From NCBI RefSeq assembly GCF_013266695.1, contig NZ_JABRXF010000002.1, forward strand, positions 620,001-684,000: DNA of 64,000 bases, written 5' to 3'. The position numbers were made by a program, and so were the translations under genes. This DNA is from Hongsoonwoonella zoysiae. Lineage in GTDB: Bacteria; Pseudomonadota; Alphaproteobacteria; Rhizobiales; Stappiaceae. This document shows positions 1 through 8,622 of the stretch, piece by piece. The notes under the pieces are model-generated. The model saw only the letters and a list, made by a program, of their open reading frames with translations. It was not told where the DNA came from and did no database searches. Numbering within the stretch: position 1 is the first letter of the stretch; each line of letters begins with the position of its first letter.

Positions 1-746
1 GCGAAGAACGTCATTTTCGCAGTTGAAAACCCACCGAAACGCCCTGCCCTTGGCGCCTGGCCGGTTACCTGGATCTCGAAACCCTTCAGCGTTTTGGAAA
101 GCAGTATTGCAAGTCCAAGCACCGCCAGGATCGCGAATACCGCCCCATAGTGCGCCCGCCCGGATTCCAGCACTTCCGGAAGGATCGCATATTCATGGAA
201 CGCACGGGATTCCGGGAAGTTGAATCCTTCCGGATTGCGCCAGGGGCCACGCACCAGCCAGTCGAGAAAAAGCTGGGCGACATAGACGAGCATCAGGCTT
301 GTCAGGATCTCGTTCGTGCCGAAGCGTGTCTTGAGGAACGCCGGTATGAACGCGTAGGCAGCGCCGCCCGCCATGCCCATTATGATCATGAGTGGAAGGA
401 CGAGTGAATTCTGGACGTCCGGAAACACGATGGGCATCATCGAGCCGACGACCGCACCCATGACGAATTGCCCTTCCGCGCCGATATTCCAGTTCGAAGA
501 CAGGAAGCAAAGCGAAAGACCGGCGCCAATCAGGATCAATGGCGCGGATTTAACGGCAAGCTCATGAAGTGACCAGGTCGACGTCAATGGACTCACGAAA
601 TAGATGTATAGCGCTTCGGCCGGGTCCTCTCCGATGACGGCAAACAGGATCGCGCCGAATACCAGCGTCAACCCGATTGCGATAAATGGCGAGGCGATCG
701 AATAAAACGTCGAATGCTCGGACCGTTTTTCGAGTTCAAGCCGCAT
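1..746 (-). CDS. ABC transporter permease, BMP/nucleoside type (cut by window edge)
   Basis: This is the first ~248 residues of an integral membrane permease; the C-terminus lies beyond base 1. The ATG at 746-744 overlaps the last 11 bases of the upstream ATPase gene, so the two are translationally coupled. The translation starts MRLELEKRSEHSTFYS, then shows hydrophobic segments around residues 17-40, 68-85, 91-108 and 116-135. The stretch LSSNWNIGAEGQFVMGA resembles the conserved cytoplasmic-loop region of YufP/BmpC-type permeases, which import nucleosides or related purines with a basic membrane lipoprotein as binding protein. Following the xanthine dehydrogenase operon on the same strand, a purine or nucleoside substrate is the natural inference. 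A second permease and the binding protein are expected just left of the window. Confidence 0.85.
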   Translation of the reverse strand, partial: MRLELEKRSEHSTFYSIASPFIAIGLTLVFGAILFAVIGEDPAEALYIYFVSPLTSTWSLHELAVKSAPLILIGAGLSLCFLSSNWNIGAEGQFVMGAVVGSMMPIVFPDVQNSLVLPLMIIMGMAGGAAYAFIPAFLKTRFGTNEILTSLMLVYVAQLFLDWLVRGPWRNPEGFNFPESRAFHEYAILPEVLESGRAHYGAVFAILAVLGLAILLSKTLKGFEIQVTGQAPRAGRFGGFSTAKMTFF

Positions 747-2340
747 CGAACGCCGCTCCTTCGCCTTGAGCCGAATGTGCATCGGTTATTCCGCCCATCA
801 GCAGACCAATCCTTTCTCGCGTCATTATTTCTGCAGATACGGCCTCCGAAAGCTCGCCGCGCGAGATCACCGCGATGCGGTCGGCCACTTCGAAAATCTC
901 GTCAAGATCCTGGCTGATTACGAGAACGGCGCTTCCAGCCCGCGCCAGATCGATCAATTCCTGGCGGATGGTGGCAGCTGCGCCAGCGTCGACGCCCCAG
1001 GTTGGTTGATTGATGACGATTACGCCGGGATTTCGGTCGAGCTCGCGACCGACGACGAATTTCTGCAGATTGCCGCCAGAGAGCGACCTTGCCTCCGGGT
1101 CGTCATGTGACATGCGCACGTCGTAATTTTTCTTGATCTTTTTTTCGAGCTCCTCAGCTCGCGATCGGTTCACGAAGCCTGCGTTCACGAGCCCGTCGTT
1201 CACACCATGCCGCGTCAGCACGATGTTTTCCGATAGCTTGAGGCCCGGAACCGCGCCGTGCCCAAGCCGCTCCTCCGGCACAAAGGCCGCACCGGTCCGG
1301 CGCCTGTCGTTAACGCCTTTGCGGCCGACTGCTTGTCCGTCAATGAGTACGCTATCCGCCCGGTCCGCAAGGCGCTCTCCAGAAATCAGGTCGAATAGCT
1401 CGCCCTGCCCATTTGCCGCGATTCCGGCGATCGCAACGACTTCACCTGCGCGTACCGCAAGATTGACGTCCCGCAGCGCAACGCCAAACGGGCCGTCAGC
1501 CGGAGCGCTCAGACTGCCTATCACCAACCTCTCATCCCCAGGCTCACCGGCGCCGGTCTTGCGTACATCCTTGATTTCCGCGCCGACCATCATGCTTGCG
1601 AGGGTAGCCGGTGTTTCCTGCGAAGGGTCACATTCGCTGACGACCTCGCCGTGGCGCATAATCGTTGCGTGATGACAGATCTGCTTCACCTCTTCCAGCC
1701 GGTGACTGATGTACAATATCGCGCAGCCTTCGCTCGTCAGGCGCTGCAAGGTGATGAAAAGCTGATCCGTCTCCTGCGGTGTCAATACCGAAGTAGGTTC
1801 ATCCATGATGATGAGATCGGGCTCCTGGAGCAGGCACCTTACGATCTCCACACGCTGGCGGATGCCGACCGGCAGGTCGGCAACGATTGCTCCGGGATCG
1901 AGTTCCAGACCGTAATCGGTCGAAACGGTTCGTATACGTTCGGAAAGCGCGCGGATGGACAATTTGCCGGGAATGGCGAGAGCGATATTTTCAGCGACAG
2001 TCAGCGCTTCGAACAACGAAAAATGCTGGAATACCATACCGATACCGAGTTTTCTCGCCTCGGCGGGAGAAGTGATCGAAACCGGCTTTCCGCGCCACAG
2101 CAAGGTGCCGTCGTTCGGCTCCAGCGCGCCGTAGAGGATCTTCACCAGCGTTGATTTGCCTGCCCCGTTCTCTCCCAGAAGCGCATGAATTTCACCTGCC
2201 CTGAGATCGATCGATACATCGTTGTTGGCCAGTATCTCGCCAAAGCGTTTTGTAATTCCCTTGGCCTGGAGGAGCAGATCCCCAGACCTTTCGAAGGTAC
2301 CGGCTTGCGGACCCGATTTCGTTTGCGTGTTGGTTTCCAT
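736..2340 (-). CDS. ABC transporter ATP-binding protein, two ATPase domains (nucleoside/BMP type)
   Basis: A 534-residue duplicated ABC ATPase of the RbsA/MglA/BmpC class that powers a ribose-, nucleoside- or purine-type importer. Domain 1 has an intact Walker A (GENGAGKST, residues 56-64), a variant signature (LPVGIRQRVEI) and Walker B (LIIMDEPT). Domain 2 has the usual degenerate Walker A (AANGQGE) but a good signature (LSGGNLQK), typical of this class. The ATG at 2340 is preferred over an upstream start at 2400 because a GGGGGAG ribosome site lies five bases before it. It starts 22 bases after xdhC and overlaps the permease gene, so it belongs to the xdhABC transcription unit, supporting purine uptake coupled to purine oxidation. 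Confidence 0.92.
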   Translation of the reverse strand: METNTQTKSGPQAGTFERSGDLLLQAKGITKRFGEILANNDVSIDLRAGEIHALLGENGAGKSTLVKILYGALEPNDGTLLWRGKPVSITSPAEARKLGIGMVFQHFSLFEALTVAENIALAIPGKLSIRALSERIRTVSTDYGLELDPGAIVADLPVGIRQRVEIVRCLLQEPDLIIMDEPTSVLTPQETDQLFITLQRLTSEGCAILYISHRLEEVKQICHHATIMRHGEVVSECDPSQETPATLASMMVGAEIKDVRKTGAGEPGDERLVIGSLSAPADGPFGVALRDVNLAVRAGEVVAIAGIAANGQGELFDLISGERLADRADSVLIDGQAVGRKGVNDRRRTGAAFVPEERLGHGAVPGLKLSENIVLTRHGVNDGLVNAGFVNRSRAEELEKKIKKNYDVRMSHDDPEARSLSGGNLQKFVVGRELDRNPGVIVINQPTWGVDAGAAATIRQELIDLARAGSAVLVISQDLDEIFEVADRIAVISRGELSEAVSAEIMTRERIGLLMGGITDAHSAQGEGAAFDAA

Positions 2341-2362
2341 TGCTCCCCCGTCGGAACCGTTA

Positions 2363-3364
2363 TCAAGATGCCCGCCCTGCGGATGCAACAGAAGAAGCAA
2401 GGGGCGCGCAAGATTTCCACGCCCTTATCTCCGTTTCCTGTTTAGCAAGCAGGTCTGCCGCGACAGAAGCCGCAATAGCCGCCGGATGCTTGGATCGGAT
2501 TGATTGCAAGCCGATTGGACACACAAACCGATCCAACGCACTTTCTTCGATGCCCCCGGCGCGGAAACGGGATAGCATACGGCCCCGTTTGGTTCGGCTG
2601 CCTATCATCCCGACATACGGGATTTTTGTTCTACGCAGCGCCGTATCCGCGATCGCCTGGTCAAGTGCATGGCTGTAGGTCATGACGATCACCCACGCAC
2701 CGTCCGGCGCATTTATCAGTTCCTTTTCGGGCCGTTCGCTCAAGACGCAGCGACAATTTGCCGGCACCATCGCCGGGAATGCGTCCGCCCTGCTGTCAAT
2801 CCATGTCACGTTGAATGGCAGGGGCGCCAATGCAAGGACCAGAGCACGCCCCACATGACCTGCACCGAACAGCCAAAGCTCTGTTCGAAACTCTCCGAAC
2901 GTTTCGATCAATTCGGCGCCATCCAGGTCGATAATCGGCGCTTCGGCCAGATCTAAAATCTCGCGCGGGCCGACAGTTCCGCCTTCTTCGATCGTCGCCT
3001 TGGTTGAAAACGCGCCGCTGCGCTCCTTCTCGGACAATCGGTCGATCTCTTTCCGACGGCCGGCATCGACAACTTCGATAGCGATACACACGCGTCCGCC
3101 ACAGCATTGTCCAAGGTCCGGCCCCAGCGAGAAATTCCGTAGCGTGAGTCCGGGTTGTCCCCGCTTCGCCGCTTCACGGGCGATTGCGATCGCATCGTAT
3201 TCAAGGTTGCCACCACCGATCGTGCCGAAGAAGCTGCCGTCGGGCTGCACTATCATCCGCGCGCCCGCCTCCCGCGGGCTCGATCCGTCTGCTCTCAGCA
3301 CAGTCACAAGAGCGCAAGACCCTTGCCGTTCCAGAACGGTCGATATGGTGGCCCAAACCATCAT
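2363..3364 (-). CDS. xdhC: XdhC family molybdenum cofactor insertion/maturation factor
   Basis: This 333-residue protein belongs to the XdhC family, which binds molybdenum cofactor, promotes its sulfuration and delivers it to xanthine dehydrogenase. Visible family marks are GSSPREAGARM near residues 27-37, TIGGGNLE near 48, GQCCGG near 86, and a Rossmann-like turn FGAGHVGRAL in the C-terminal half. The start overlaps the xdhB stop as ATGA, the signature of translational coupling. XdhC is needed for activity but is not a subunit of the finished enzyme. Position directly after xdhA and xdhB is the standard order in Hyphomicrobiales. Confidence 0.95.
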   Translation of the reverse strand: MMVWATISTVLERQGSCALVTVLRADGSSPREAGARMIVQPDGSFFGTIGGGNLEYDAIAIAREAAKRGQPGLTLRNFSLGPDLGQCCGGRVCIAIEVVDAGRRKEIDRLSEKERSGAFSTKATIEEGGTVGPREILDLAEAPIIDLDGAELIETFGEFRTELWLFGAGHVGRALVLALAPLPFNVTWIDSRADAFPAMVPANCRCVLSERPEKELINAPDGAWVIVMTYSHALDQAIADTALRRTKIPYVGMIGSRTKRGRMLSRFRAGGIEESALDRFVCPIGLQSIRSKHPAAIAASVAADLLAKQETEIRAWKSCAPLASSVASAGRAS

Positions 3365-5694
3365 TCAGCGGCGCTTTCCATCCGTTTCATTGCCGTCACG
3401 GCCTTGAGAATCGCTTCCGGCGTGGCAGGTGCATCGAGTGGCGGAACGACACCGGGCTTCAGGCTCGCAACCGCGTCAACGATCGCCGAGAATACTGAAT
3501 TCGCCAGCATGATCGGCGGTTCGCCGACGGCCTTCGAGCGGTAGATCGTATCCTCGGGATTGCCCTTCGATTCAAAGAGCGAAACGTTGAATGCCGCCGG
3601 CACGTCGGATGCGGTCGGGATCTTGTAGGTGGACGGCGCGTGGGTGCGCAGGCGTCCCTTCTCGTCCCAGACAAGCTCCTCGGTCGTCAGCCATCCCATT
3701 CCCTGCACGAAGCCGCCCTCGATCTGGCCGATATCGAGCGCCGGGTTGAGAGAATGCCCGACGTCATGAAGGATATCGACGCGGTCGACGCGCATTTCCC
3801 CCGTCATGGTGTCTATGGTCACTTCGGAGCACGCTGCGCCATATGCAAAATAGAGGAACGGCCGCCCACTCGCCGTTTCGCGTTCCCAGGTTATTTTCGG
3901 GGTCGCGTAAAATCCGGCCTCGGAAAGCTGGATACGGTTCAGGTGCGCCTGCCTGGCCAGGGCGCCGAAATCCATCGCCTCGTTTCCGAGGATCACCTGG
4001 TTGTCGCGGAACTCGATCAGTTCCGGTTCAATGTCGAATTCCTGCGCGGCAAACGCCACCATACGCGCCTTTATCGCCTCTGCCGCACGTTTTGCAGCCA
4101 TGCCGTTCAAGTCCGACCCGCTGGAAGCGGCGGTCGGGCCGGTGTTCGGCACCTTGCCCGTGTGGGTGGCGGTGATGCGCACGCGGTCGAGCGATACGCC
4201 GAACTCCTCCGCCACAACCTGGGCGACCTTCTGATAAAGCCCCTGCCCCATTTCCGTGCCGCCATGGTTCAAATGTATCGAGCCGTCCGTATAGACATGC
4301 ACAAGGGCGCCGGCCTGGTTCAGGTGCTTCAGCGTGAATGCGATGCCGAATTTCACCGGGGTCAGCGCAAGCCCCTTCTTGAGCACATGGCTCCCCGCGT
4401 TGAACGTCCTTACTTCCTCGCGGCGTTCCCAATATTGCGAAGAAGCTTCCAGTTGCGTGACGATCGTATGGAGCGTCTCATACTCGTCTACGGTCATGCC
4501 GTAGGGCGTGATATTCCGCCCTTCGCGATAGAAATTCGCCTTGCGGATTTCCAGCGGATCCTTGCCAAGCGATATCGCGATGGCTTCGATCACCCGTTCT
4601 GCGGCAAGCGTGCCTTGCGGGCCGCCGAAACCGCGGAATGCCGTGTTGGAAACGGTATCCGTCTTCAGCCTGCGCGTATTGATGATCGCATCAGGATAAT
4701 AATAGCTGTTGTCTGAATGAAACATCGTGCGGTCGACGACACCCAGCGAAAGATCGGCCGAATAGCCGCAACGCGCGAAATACTGCATGTCGATCGCGCG
4801 GATCTGCCCGCCATCGTCGAACCCCACCGCCCAATCGGCGCGGAAGTCGTGACGTTTGCCGGTCATGATCATATCGTCGTCACGGTCAAGCCGGCATTTG
4901 CAGGGCGCACCCGTTGCCCGGGCCGCGATCGCGGCCAATGCCGCCCATTGGTTGGCCTGGCTTTCCTTGCCGCCGAAGCCGCCGCCCATCCGGCGCACTT
5001 CGATCGTCACCGCAGCATCCGGCTGCCCCAGAACCTTGGCGACCGTGTGTTGAACCTCCGTCGGGTGCTGCGTGGAGGAATAGACGTGCATATCCCCGTC
5101 TTCGCCGGGCAGCGCCATTGCCACCTGCCCTTCGAGGTAGAAGTGTTCCTGCCCGCCAATGCGCATCGAGCCGGAAAGCTTCCGCCCGGCCTGAGCCATC
5201 CCCGTTTCAGGTGAGCCCTTGCGGAATTGATAATCCGGCAGAACGGTGATGTCGGCGTCTATGGCATCGCCTACGGTCAGGATCGGGGTGACGTGCTCAA
5301 CCTCGATTTTTGCCAGAAGCGCCGCACGCCGCGCCTCGTCCCGTGTTTTCGCCACCACAGCGAAAACCACCTGCCCGTAAAACTGAATTTCCCCTTCTGC
5401 GAAGACGGGATCATCCCCAAGAGACGGAGAGCAATCGTTTTTGCCCGGCACGTCGCTTGCGGTCAGCACAGCAACCACCCCGGAAGCATTGCGCACGGCC
5501 TCAAGGTCCATCGAGATTATGCGTCCGCGTATCGCATCCCGACACCAGCCTGGAACCACATGCAGTAAACCCGCCGGTTCACGAATATCGTCAATATAGG
5601 TCGCCGTTCCCGAAACATGCTTGACCGCGCTGTCATGCACCGTCGGCTTGTTGACGACCGAATATTCGTGCGGTGCCGGATGCTCATGCCGCAT
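3361..5694 (-). CDS. xdhB: Xanthine dehydrogenase, molybdopterin-binding large subunit
   Basis: The 777-residue molybdenum subunit of bacterial xanthine dehydrogenase, oxidising hypoxanthine to xanthine and xanthine to urate. Conserved cofactor-binding segments are present: MGGGFGGKESQ, FRGFGGPQG, GGTEMGQGL and VGEPPIML, the last carrying the catalytic glutamate. The length fits the split XdhA/XdhB form. The start overlaps the xdhA stop by 11 bases. An oddity is the N-terminus: residues 5-12 read HPAPHEYS, and the same octapeptide, encoded by nearly the same DNA, closes the relic gene just upstream of xdhA. Confidence 0.97.
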   Translation of the reverse strand: MRHEHPAPHEYSVVNKPTVHDSAVKHVSGTATYIDDIREPAGLLHVVPGWCRDAIRGRIISMDLEAVRNASGVVAVLTASDVPGKNDCSPSLGDDPVFAEGEIQFYGQVVFAVVAKTRDEARRAALLAKIEVEHVTPILTVGDAIDADITVLPDYQFRKGSPETGMAQAGRKLSGSMRIGGQEHFYLEGQVAMALPGEDGDMHVYSSTQHPTEVQHTVAKVLGQPDAAVTIEVRRMGGGFGGKESQANQWAALAAIAARATGAPCKCRLDRDDDMIMTGKRHDFRADWAVGFDDGGQIRAIDMQYFARCGYSADLSLGVVDRTMFHSDNSYYYPDAIINTRRLKTDTVSNTAFRGFGGPQGTLAAERVIEAIAISLGKDPLEIRKANFYREGRNITPYGMTVDEYETLHTIVTQLEASSQYWERREEVRTFNAGSHVLKKGLALTPVKFGIAFTLKHLNQAGALVHVYTDGSIHLNHGGTEMGQGLYQKVAQVVAEEFGVSLDRVRITATHTGKVPNTGPTAASSGSDLNGMAAKRAAEAIKARMVAFAAQEFDIEPELIEFRDNQVILGNEAMDFGALARQAHLNRIQLSEAGFYATPKITWERETASGRPFLYFAYGAACSEVTIDTMTGEMRVDRVDILHDVGHSLNPALDIGQIEGGFVQGMGWLTTEELVWDEKGRLRTHAPSTYKIPTASDVPAAFNVSLFESKGNPEDTIYRSKAVGEPPIMLANSVFSAIVDAVASLKPGVVPPLDAPATPEAILKAVTAMKRMESAAE

Positions 5695-7162
5695 CGACGC
5701 TCTCCAATTTTCTGTGTCCGGTCACGCGGGTCATCGCGTCATCCGTTCCGGCCGCCTCCATCAGCGCCTTGGCGAGAAGGGCCCTGGCTGCTTCGCGGCG
5801 GTACTCGGCACTTGCACGCATGTCGCTCAATGGCGTGAAGTCCTCAAGAATGGCCTTCAGTGCCGCCGCCCAGGATGAAGGATCGTCCATGCGTGCGCCG
5901 ATAAGTGCGCCTTCCGCCCCCGCGGCCCGTTTCGGCGTAGCCGCCATTCCCCCGTATGCAATCCGCGCATCGGTGATCAGGGCCTCAACGACAGTAAACC
6001 GAAAAGCGCCCATCACGGCGGAGATATCCTGGTCGAAGCGCTTGGAGATCTTGTAGGTGCGAAATATCTGGTTGGGATCGAGTTTGGGGACGTAAAGCCC
6101 GGTCACGAACTCTCCCTGCGCCCGGTCCTGCTTGCCGTAGTCGATGAAGAAGTCTTCCAATGCGACTGTGCGCGCAGCTTCACCTTTGCGGAGTTCGAGT
6201 GTGGCGCCAAGCGCTATCAGCGCAGGCGGCGTATCACCAATCGGAGATCCGTTCGCGATATTTCCGCCCACAGTCCCGGACGCGCGAACCTGCCTCGATC
6301 CGATCCGCCGGAACAATTCGCCAAGGTCCGGGTCAACCCGGCTGAAATACGGTTCAGCAACGGAATAGGTCGCACCGGCTCCCAACAATAATCCGCCGGT
6401 CGTTTCCTCAATACGGTCAAGCCCTTCGACACGCCCAAGCCAGATAATCTTCTTCAATTCGCGAAGCTGCTTGGTGACCCAAAGGCCGACATCCGTTGCT
6501 CCTGCGACGATGGTCGCGTCAGGATGTTTTTCGTATAATGAGGCAAGACCTTCGACCGTCGCAGGCGCGGCGAAGAAGGATTCGGCGCCGATCAACGCGT
6601 CGCGTCCGTCGGCAAGCGACTGCAGCACCTTGCGCGTATGTGCTTCGCGCCTGGAAAAAACGTCGTCAGCGGCGTCGAAACAGGAATTGAGAGCGGCATC
6701 GATTATAGGGCGATAGCCGGTACAACGGCAAAGGTTGCCTGCTAGCCAGTCTGTAACGATCCTTCGATCCGCCGTCTTGTCCGGCGCATGGTAGAGCGTG
6801 AACAGGCTCATGACGAAGCCGGGCGTGCAAAAGCCGCACTGGGAACCGTGAAAATCGACCAGCGCCTGCTGAACCGGATGCAGGGTTCCATCCTGTGCAA
6901 GATCGTCCACCGTGACAAGTTCTGCCCCGTCGACCTGACCGAGGAACAATATGCAGGAATTGATCGGACGATAGGTCACCCGCTCACCTTCTACGCGTCC
7001 AAGCGCAACCGTGCAGGCACCGCAATCGCCTTCCGCGCAGCCTTCCTTCGTCCCCTTCAATCCGCGGTTCAAGCGTAGATAGTCGAGTACCGTGTCGGTC
7101 GGCTTGAAGTCGTTCACCTCGACGATTTCGCCGCGGTGGAGAAACCGGATGCAATCGCGCAT
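5684..7162 (-). CDS. xdhA: Xanthine dehydrogenase, iron-sulfur and FAD small subunit
   Basis: This 492-residue subunit passes electrons from the molybdenum site through two 2Fe-2S clusters to FAD and NAD. The N-terminal ferredoxin-like cluster shows the plant-type cysteines in KEGCAEGDCGACT; the second cluster domain shows CGFCTPG and CRCTGYRP. The FAD domain follows, with IVAGATDVG and GTVGGNIANGSPIGD. I chose the ATG at 7162 over the TTG just before it because it sits a few bases after GGGGGAG. That ATG overlaps the TGA of the upstream relic reading frame (TGATG), which suggests ancestral coupling to a uraH-type gene. Confidence 0.95.
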   Translation of the reverse strand: MRDCIRFLHRGEIVEVNDFKPTDTVLDYLRLNRGLKGTKEGCAEGDCGACTVALGRVEGERVTYRPINSCILFLGQVDGAELVTVDDLAQDGTLHPVQQALVDFHGSQCGFCTPGFVMSLFTLYHAPDKTADRRIVTDWLAGNLCRCTGYRPIIDAALNSCFDAADDVFSRREAHTRKVLQSLADGRDALIGAESFFAAPATVEGLASLYEKHPDATIVAGATDVGLWVTKQLRELKKIIWLGRVEGLDRIEETTGGLLLGAGATYSVAEPYFSRVDPDLGELFRRIGSRQVRASGTVGGNIANGSPIGDTPPALIALGATLELRKGEAARTVALEDFFIDYGKQDRAQGEFVTGLYVPKLDPNQIFRTYKISKRFDQDISAVMGAFRFTVVEALITDARIAYGGMAATPKRAAGAEGALIGARMDDPSSWAAALKAILEDFTPLSDMRASAEYRREAARALLAKALMEAAGTDDAMTRVTGHRKLESVDAA

Positions 7163-7511
7163 CAACTCCCCCGATAGGTTGAATATTCGTGTGGCGCCGG
7201 ATGCAGCGCCACAGGGTGAGGCGTATCGACCTTCAATACGCCGAAACGGATTGGAATTTGTCCGAGAAACACAGGATCAGACAGAAAAAAGTCACAGGCA
7301 GTCCCGCGGCGCTGGACTTTGACAGGCAATTTGCCGACAGACGCCAGCACCCGCGCGCCCTTGGGCGGCGTACCGTTGCCCCTGCCGTCCTCAACTGTCA
7401 GTGCGCAATTGATCAGGACACCCTCCTCCCCGATTGCCTTGATTTAGCGGTAGGCCACGCCGCCGGTACGCCTTTCAGCTTTTCGGGCAACCGCGCGGTC
7501 AACCGTCCCAA
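7162..7511 (-). pseudogene. Degraded 5-hydroxyisourate hydrolase-like gene, frame broken
   Basis: The gap between lysR and xdhA contains two reading frames that together resemble the transthyretin-like HIU hydrolase, which acts just after urate oxidation. The first runs from TTG 7511 to TGA 7413, after GGGGAG, and reads LGRLTARLPEKLKGVPAAW, recalling the family N-terminus (GRLTTHVLDT..G.PAAG). The second frame ends at 7162 with ALTVEDGRG, FLGQIPIRFGV and the C-terminal YSTYRGS, a hallmark of the family. The expected catalytic HYH before the C-terminus and the N-terminal THV histidine are absent and the frames do not join, so I call it a relic. A highly divergent functional short protein from the second frame (GTG 7350) cannot be excluded. 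Confidence 0.5.
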
Positions 7512-7608
7512 TTCGCACTCCCCTGATGCGGAAGATTTTTTTATTCGATTGCGATTTGGGCAAGCCTAAAGATGCTGCACCAAATGACTGTAGCGCACTA
7601 GCATAGAT

Positions 7609-8610
7609 TCACGCGCGCAGTGATGCCATATCGGCATCATTTTCCGATAGCTGGCGTCGTATTGCGTCTGTTGCATGATCAAAAAACATTGATGCGGCCA
7701 GGCTAAGCGCCCTGTTTGCAGAAATCACCACCGCGAAGCGATCGCGGCGTAGAGGCGGGTCGTCCAACTCGCGAAAAACCAGTGAATTGGACTCACGCTC
7801 GTCCTCGATGCCGAAACGGGTCTGGAAGGCGATTACTCCGCCACGCTTGACAAGAGCGCGCATGAAGCGAAGCGAATTTGCCTCGACGAAGGTCTTGCGA
7901 CTTGGAGCCAAGGTCACGAGAACGGCATCGAGCCGCTTTCTCAGGGAAAGTCCCTCGCTGGGAAGACAGAAGGGAAATTCAAGGCAATCCGCCAGTTTCA
8001 GCCGCTTTCTTTCCGCCAAGGGATGATCCGGGCGCATGACGACGCCGATAGGCAAATCGCGCTGAAACGCAACGGTCAGGCCGTGATCTCGCGTTGGATC
8101 GAAAGTGAAGCCCACTTCCGCCTCGCCCGAGATGACGAAGCCATTGACCCTTTCGGAGCCGCCCACCCTAAGGGATACGTGAATGCCGGGGAACTTCGCC
8201 CGAAACGCTGAAACGACGTCGGGTAACAGGCTGTCGCACACACTTTCCACCGCGGCGATGGTTACGGAACCTCGTCGCAATCCTTTCAAGGCCTGCAACT
8301 CGCCAAGGGTGGCATCGAAATCGGAAAAGGAACGGCGAATATGCGCAAGCAGGATTTCGCCGGCTTCTGTCAGTCTCACACCTCGGCCAACACGATCGAA
8401 CAACTTCAGATCGAGTGTGCCTTCCAGCCAGAGTATCTGTCGATTGACGGCCGATGACGCGACATTGAGTTCGCGTGCGGCCGCCCGGATCGACCCCGCC
8501 GAAGCCGCCGCCGCGAAATAGCGTAAAGATGGCCCGTAAAGTTGCCGCGCCTGATCCAGTCTTCTATCTCCTAGCGTCACCGTGAAAATGCCGGGCCCTA
8601 GGTTCGGCAC
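7609..8610 (-). CDS. LysR-family transcriptional regulator
   Basis: A LysR-type regulator of about 320-333 residues. The winged helix-turn-helix covers roughly residues 28-88, with YFAAAASAGSIRAAARELN, NRQILWLEGTLDLKLFDR and RGVRLTEAGE matching the family. The rest is the periplasmic-binding-fold effector domain. Same-strand position ahead of the uraH-like relic and xdhABC suggests control of purine catabolism, but the effector is unknown. The start is uncertain: a GTG at 8610 and a GTG near 8580 are both possible, and neither has a clear ribosome site. Confidence 0.9.
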   Translation of the reverse strand: MPNLGPGIFTVTLGDRRLDQARQLYGPSLRYFAAAASAGSIRAAARELNVASSAVNRQILWLEGTLDLKLFDRVGRGVRLTEAGEILLAHIRRSFSDFDATLGELQALKGLRRGSVTIAAVESVCDSLLPDVVSAFRAKFPGIHVSLRVGGSERVNGFVISGEAEVGFTFDPTRDHGLTVAFQRDLPIGVVMRPDHPLAERKRLKLADCLEFPFCLPSEGLSLRKRLDAVLVTLAPSRKTFVEANSLRFMRALVKRGGVIAFQTRFGIEDERESNSLVFRELDDPPLRRDRFAVVISANRALSLAASMFFDHATDAIRRQLSENDADMASLRA

Positions 8611-8622
8611 CGTGAATTTCGA

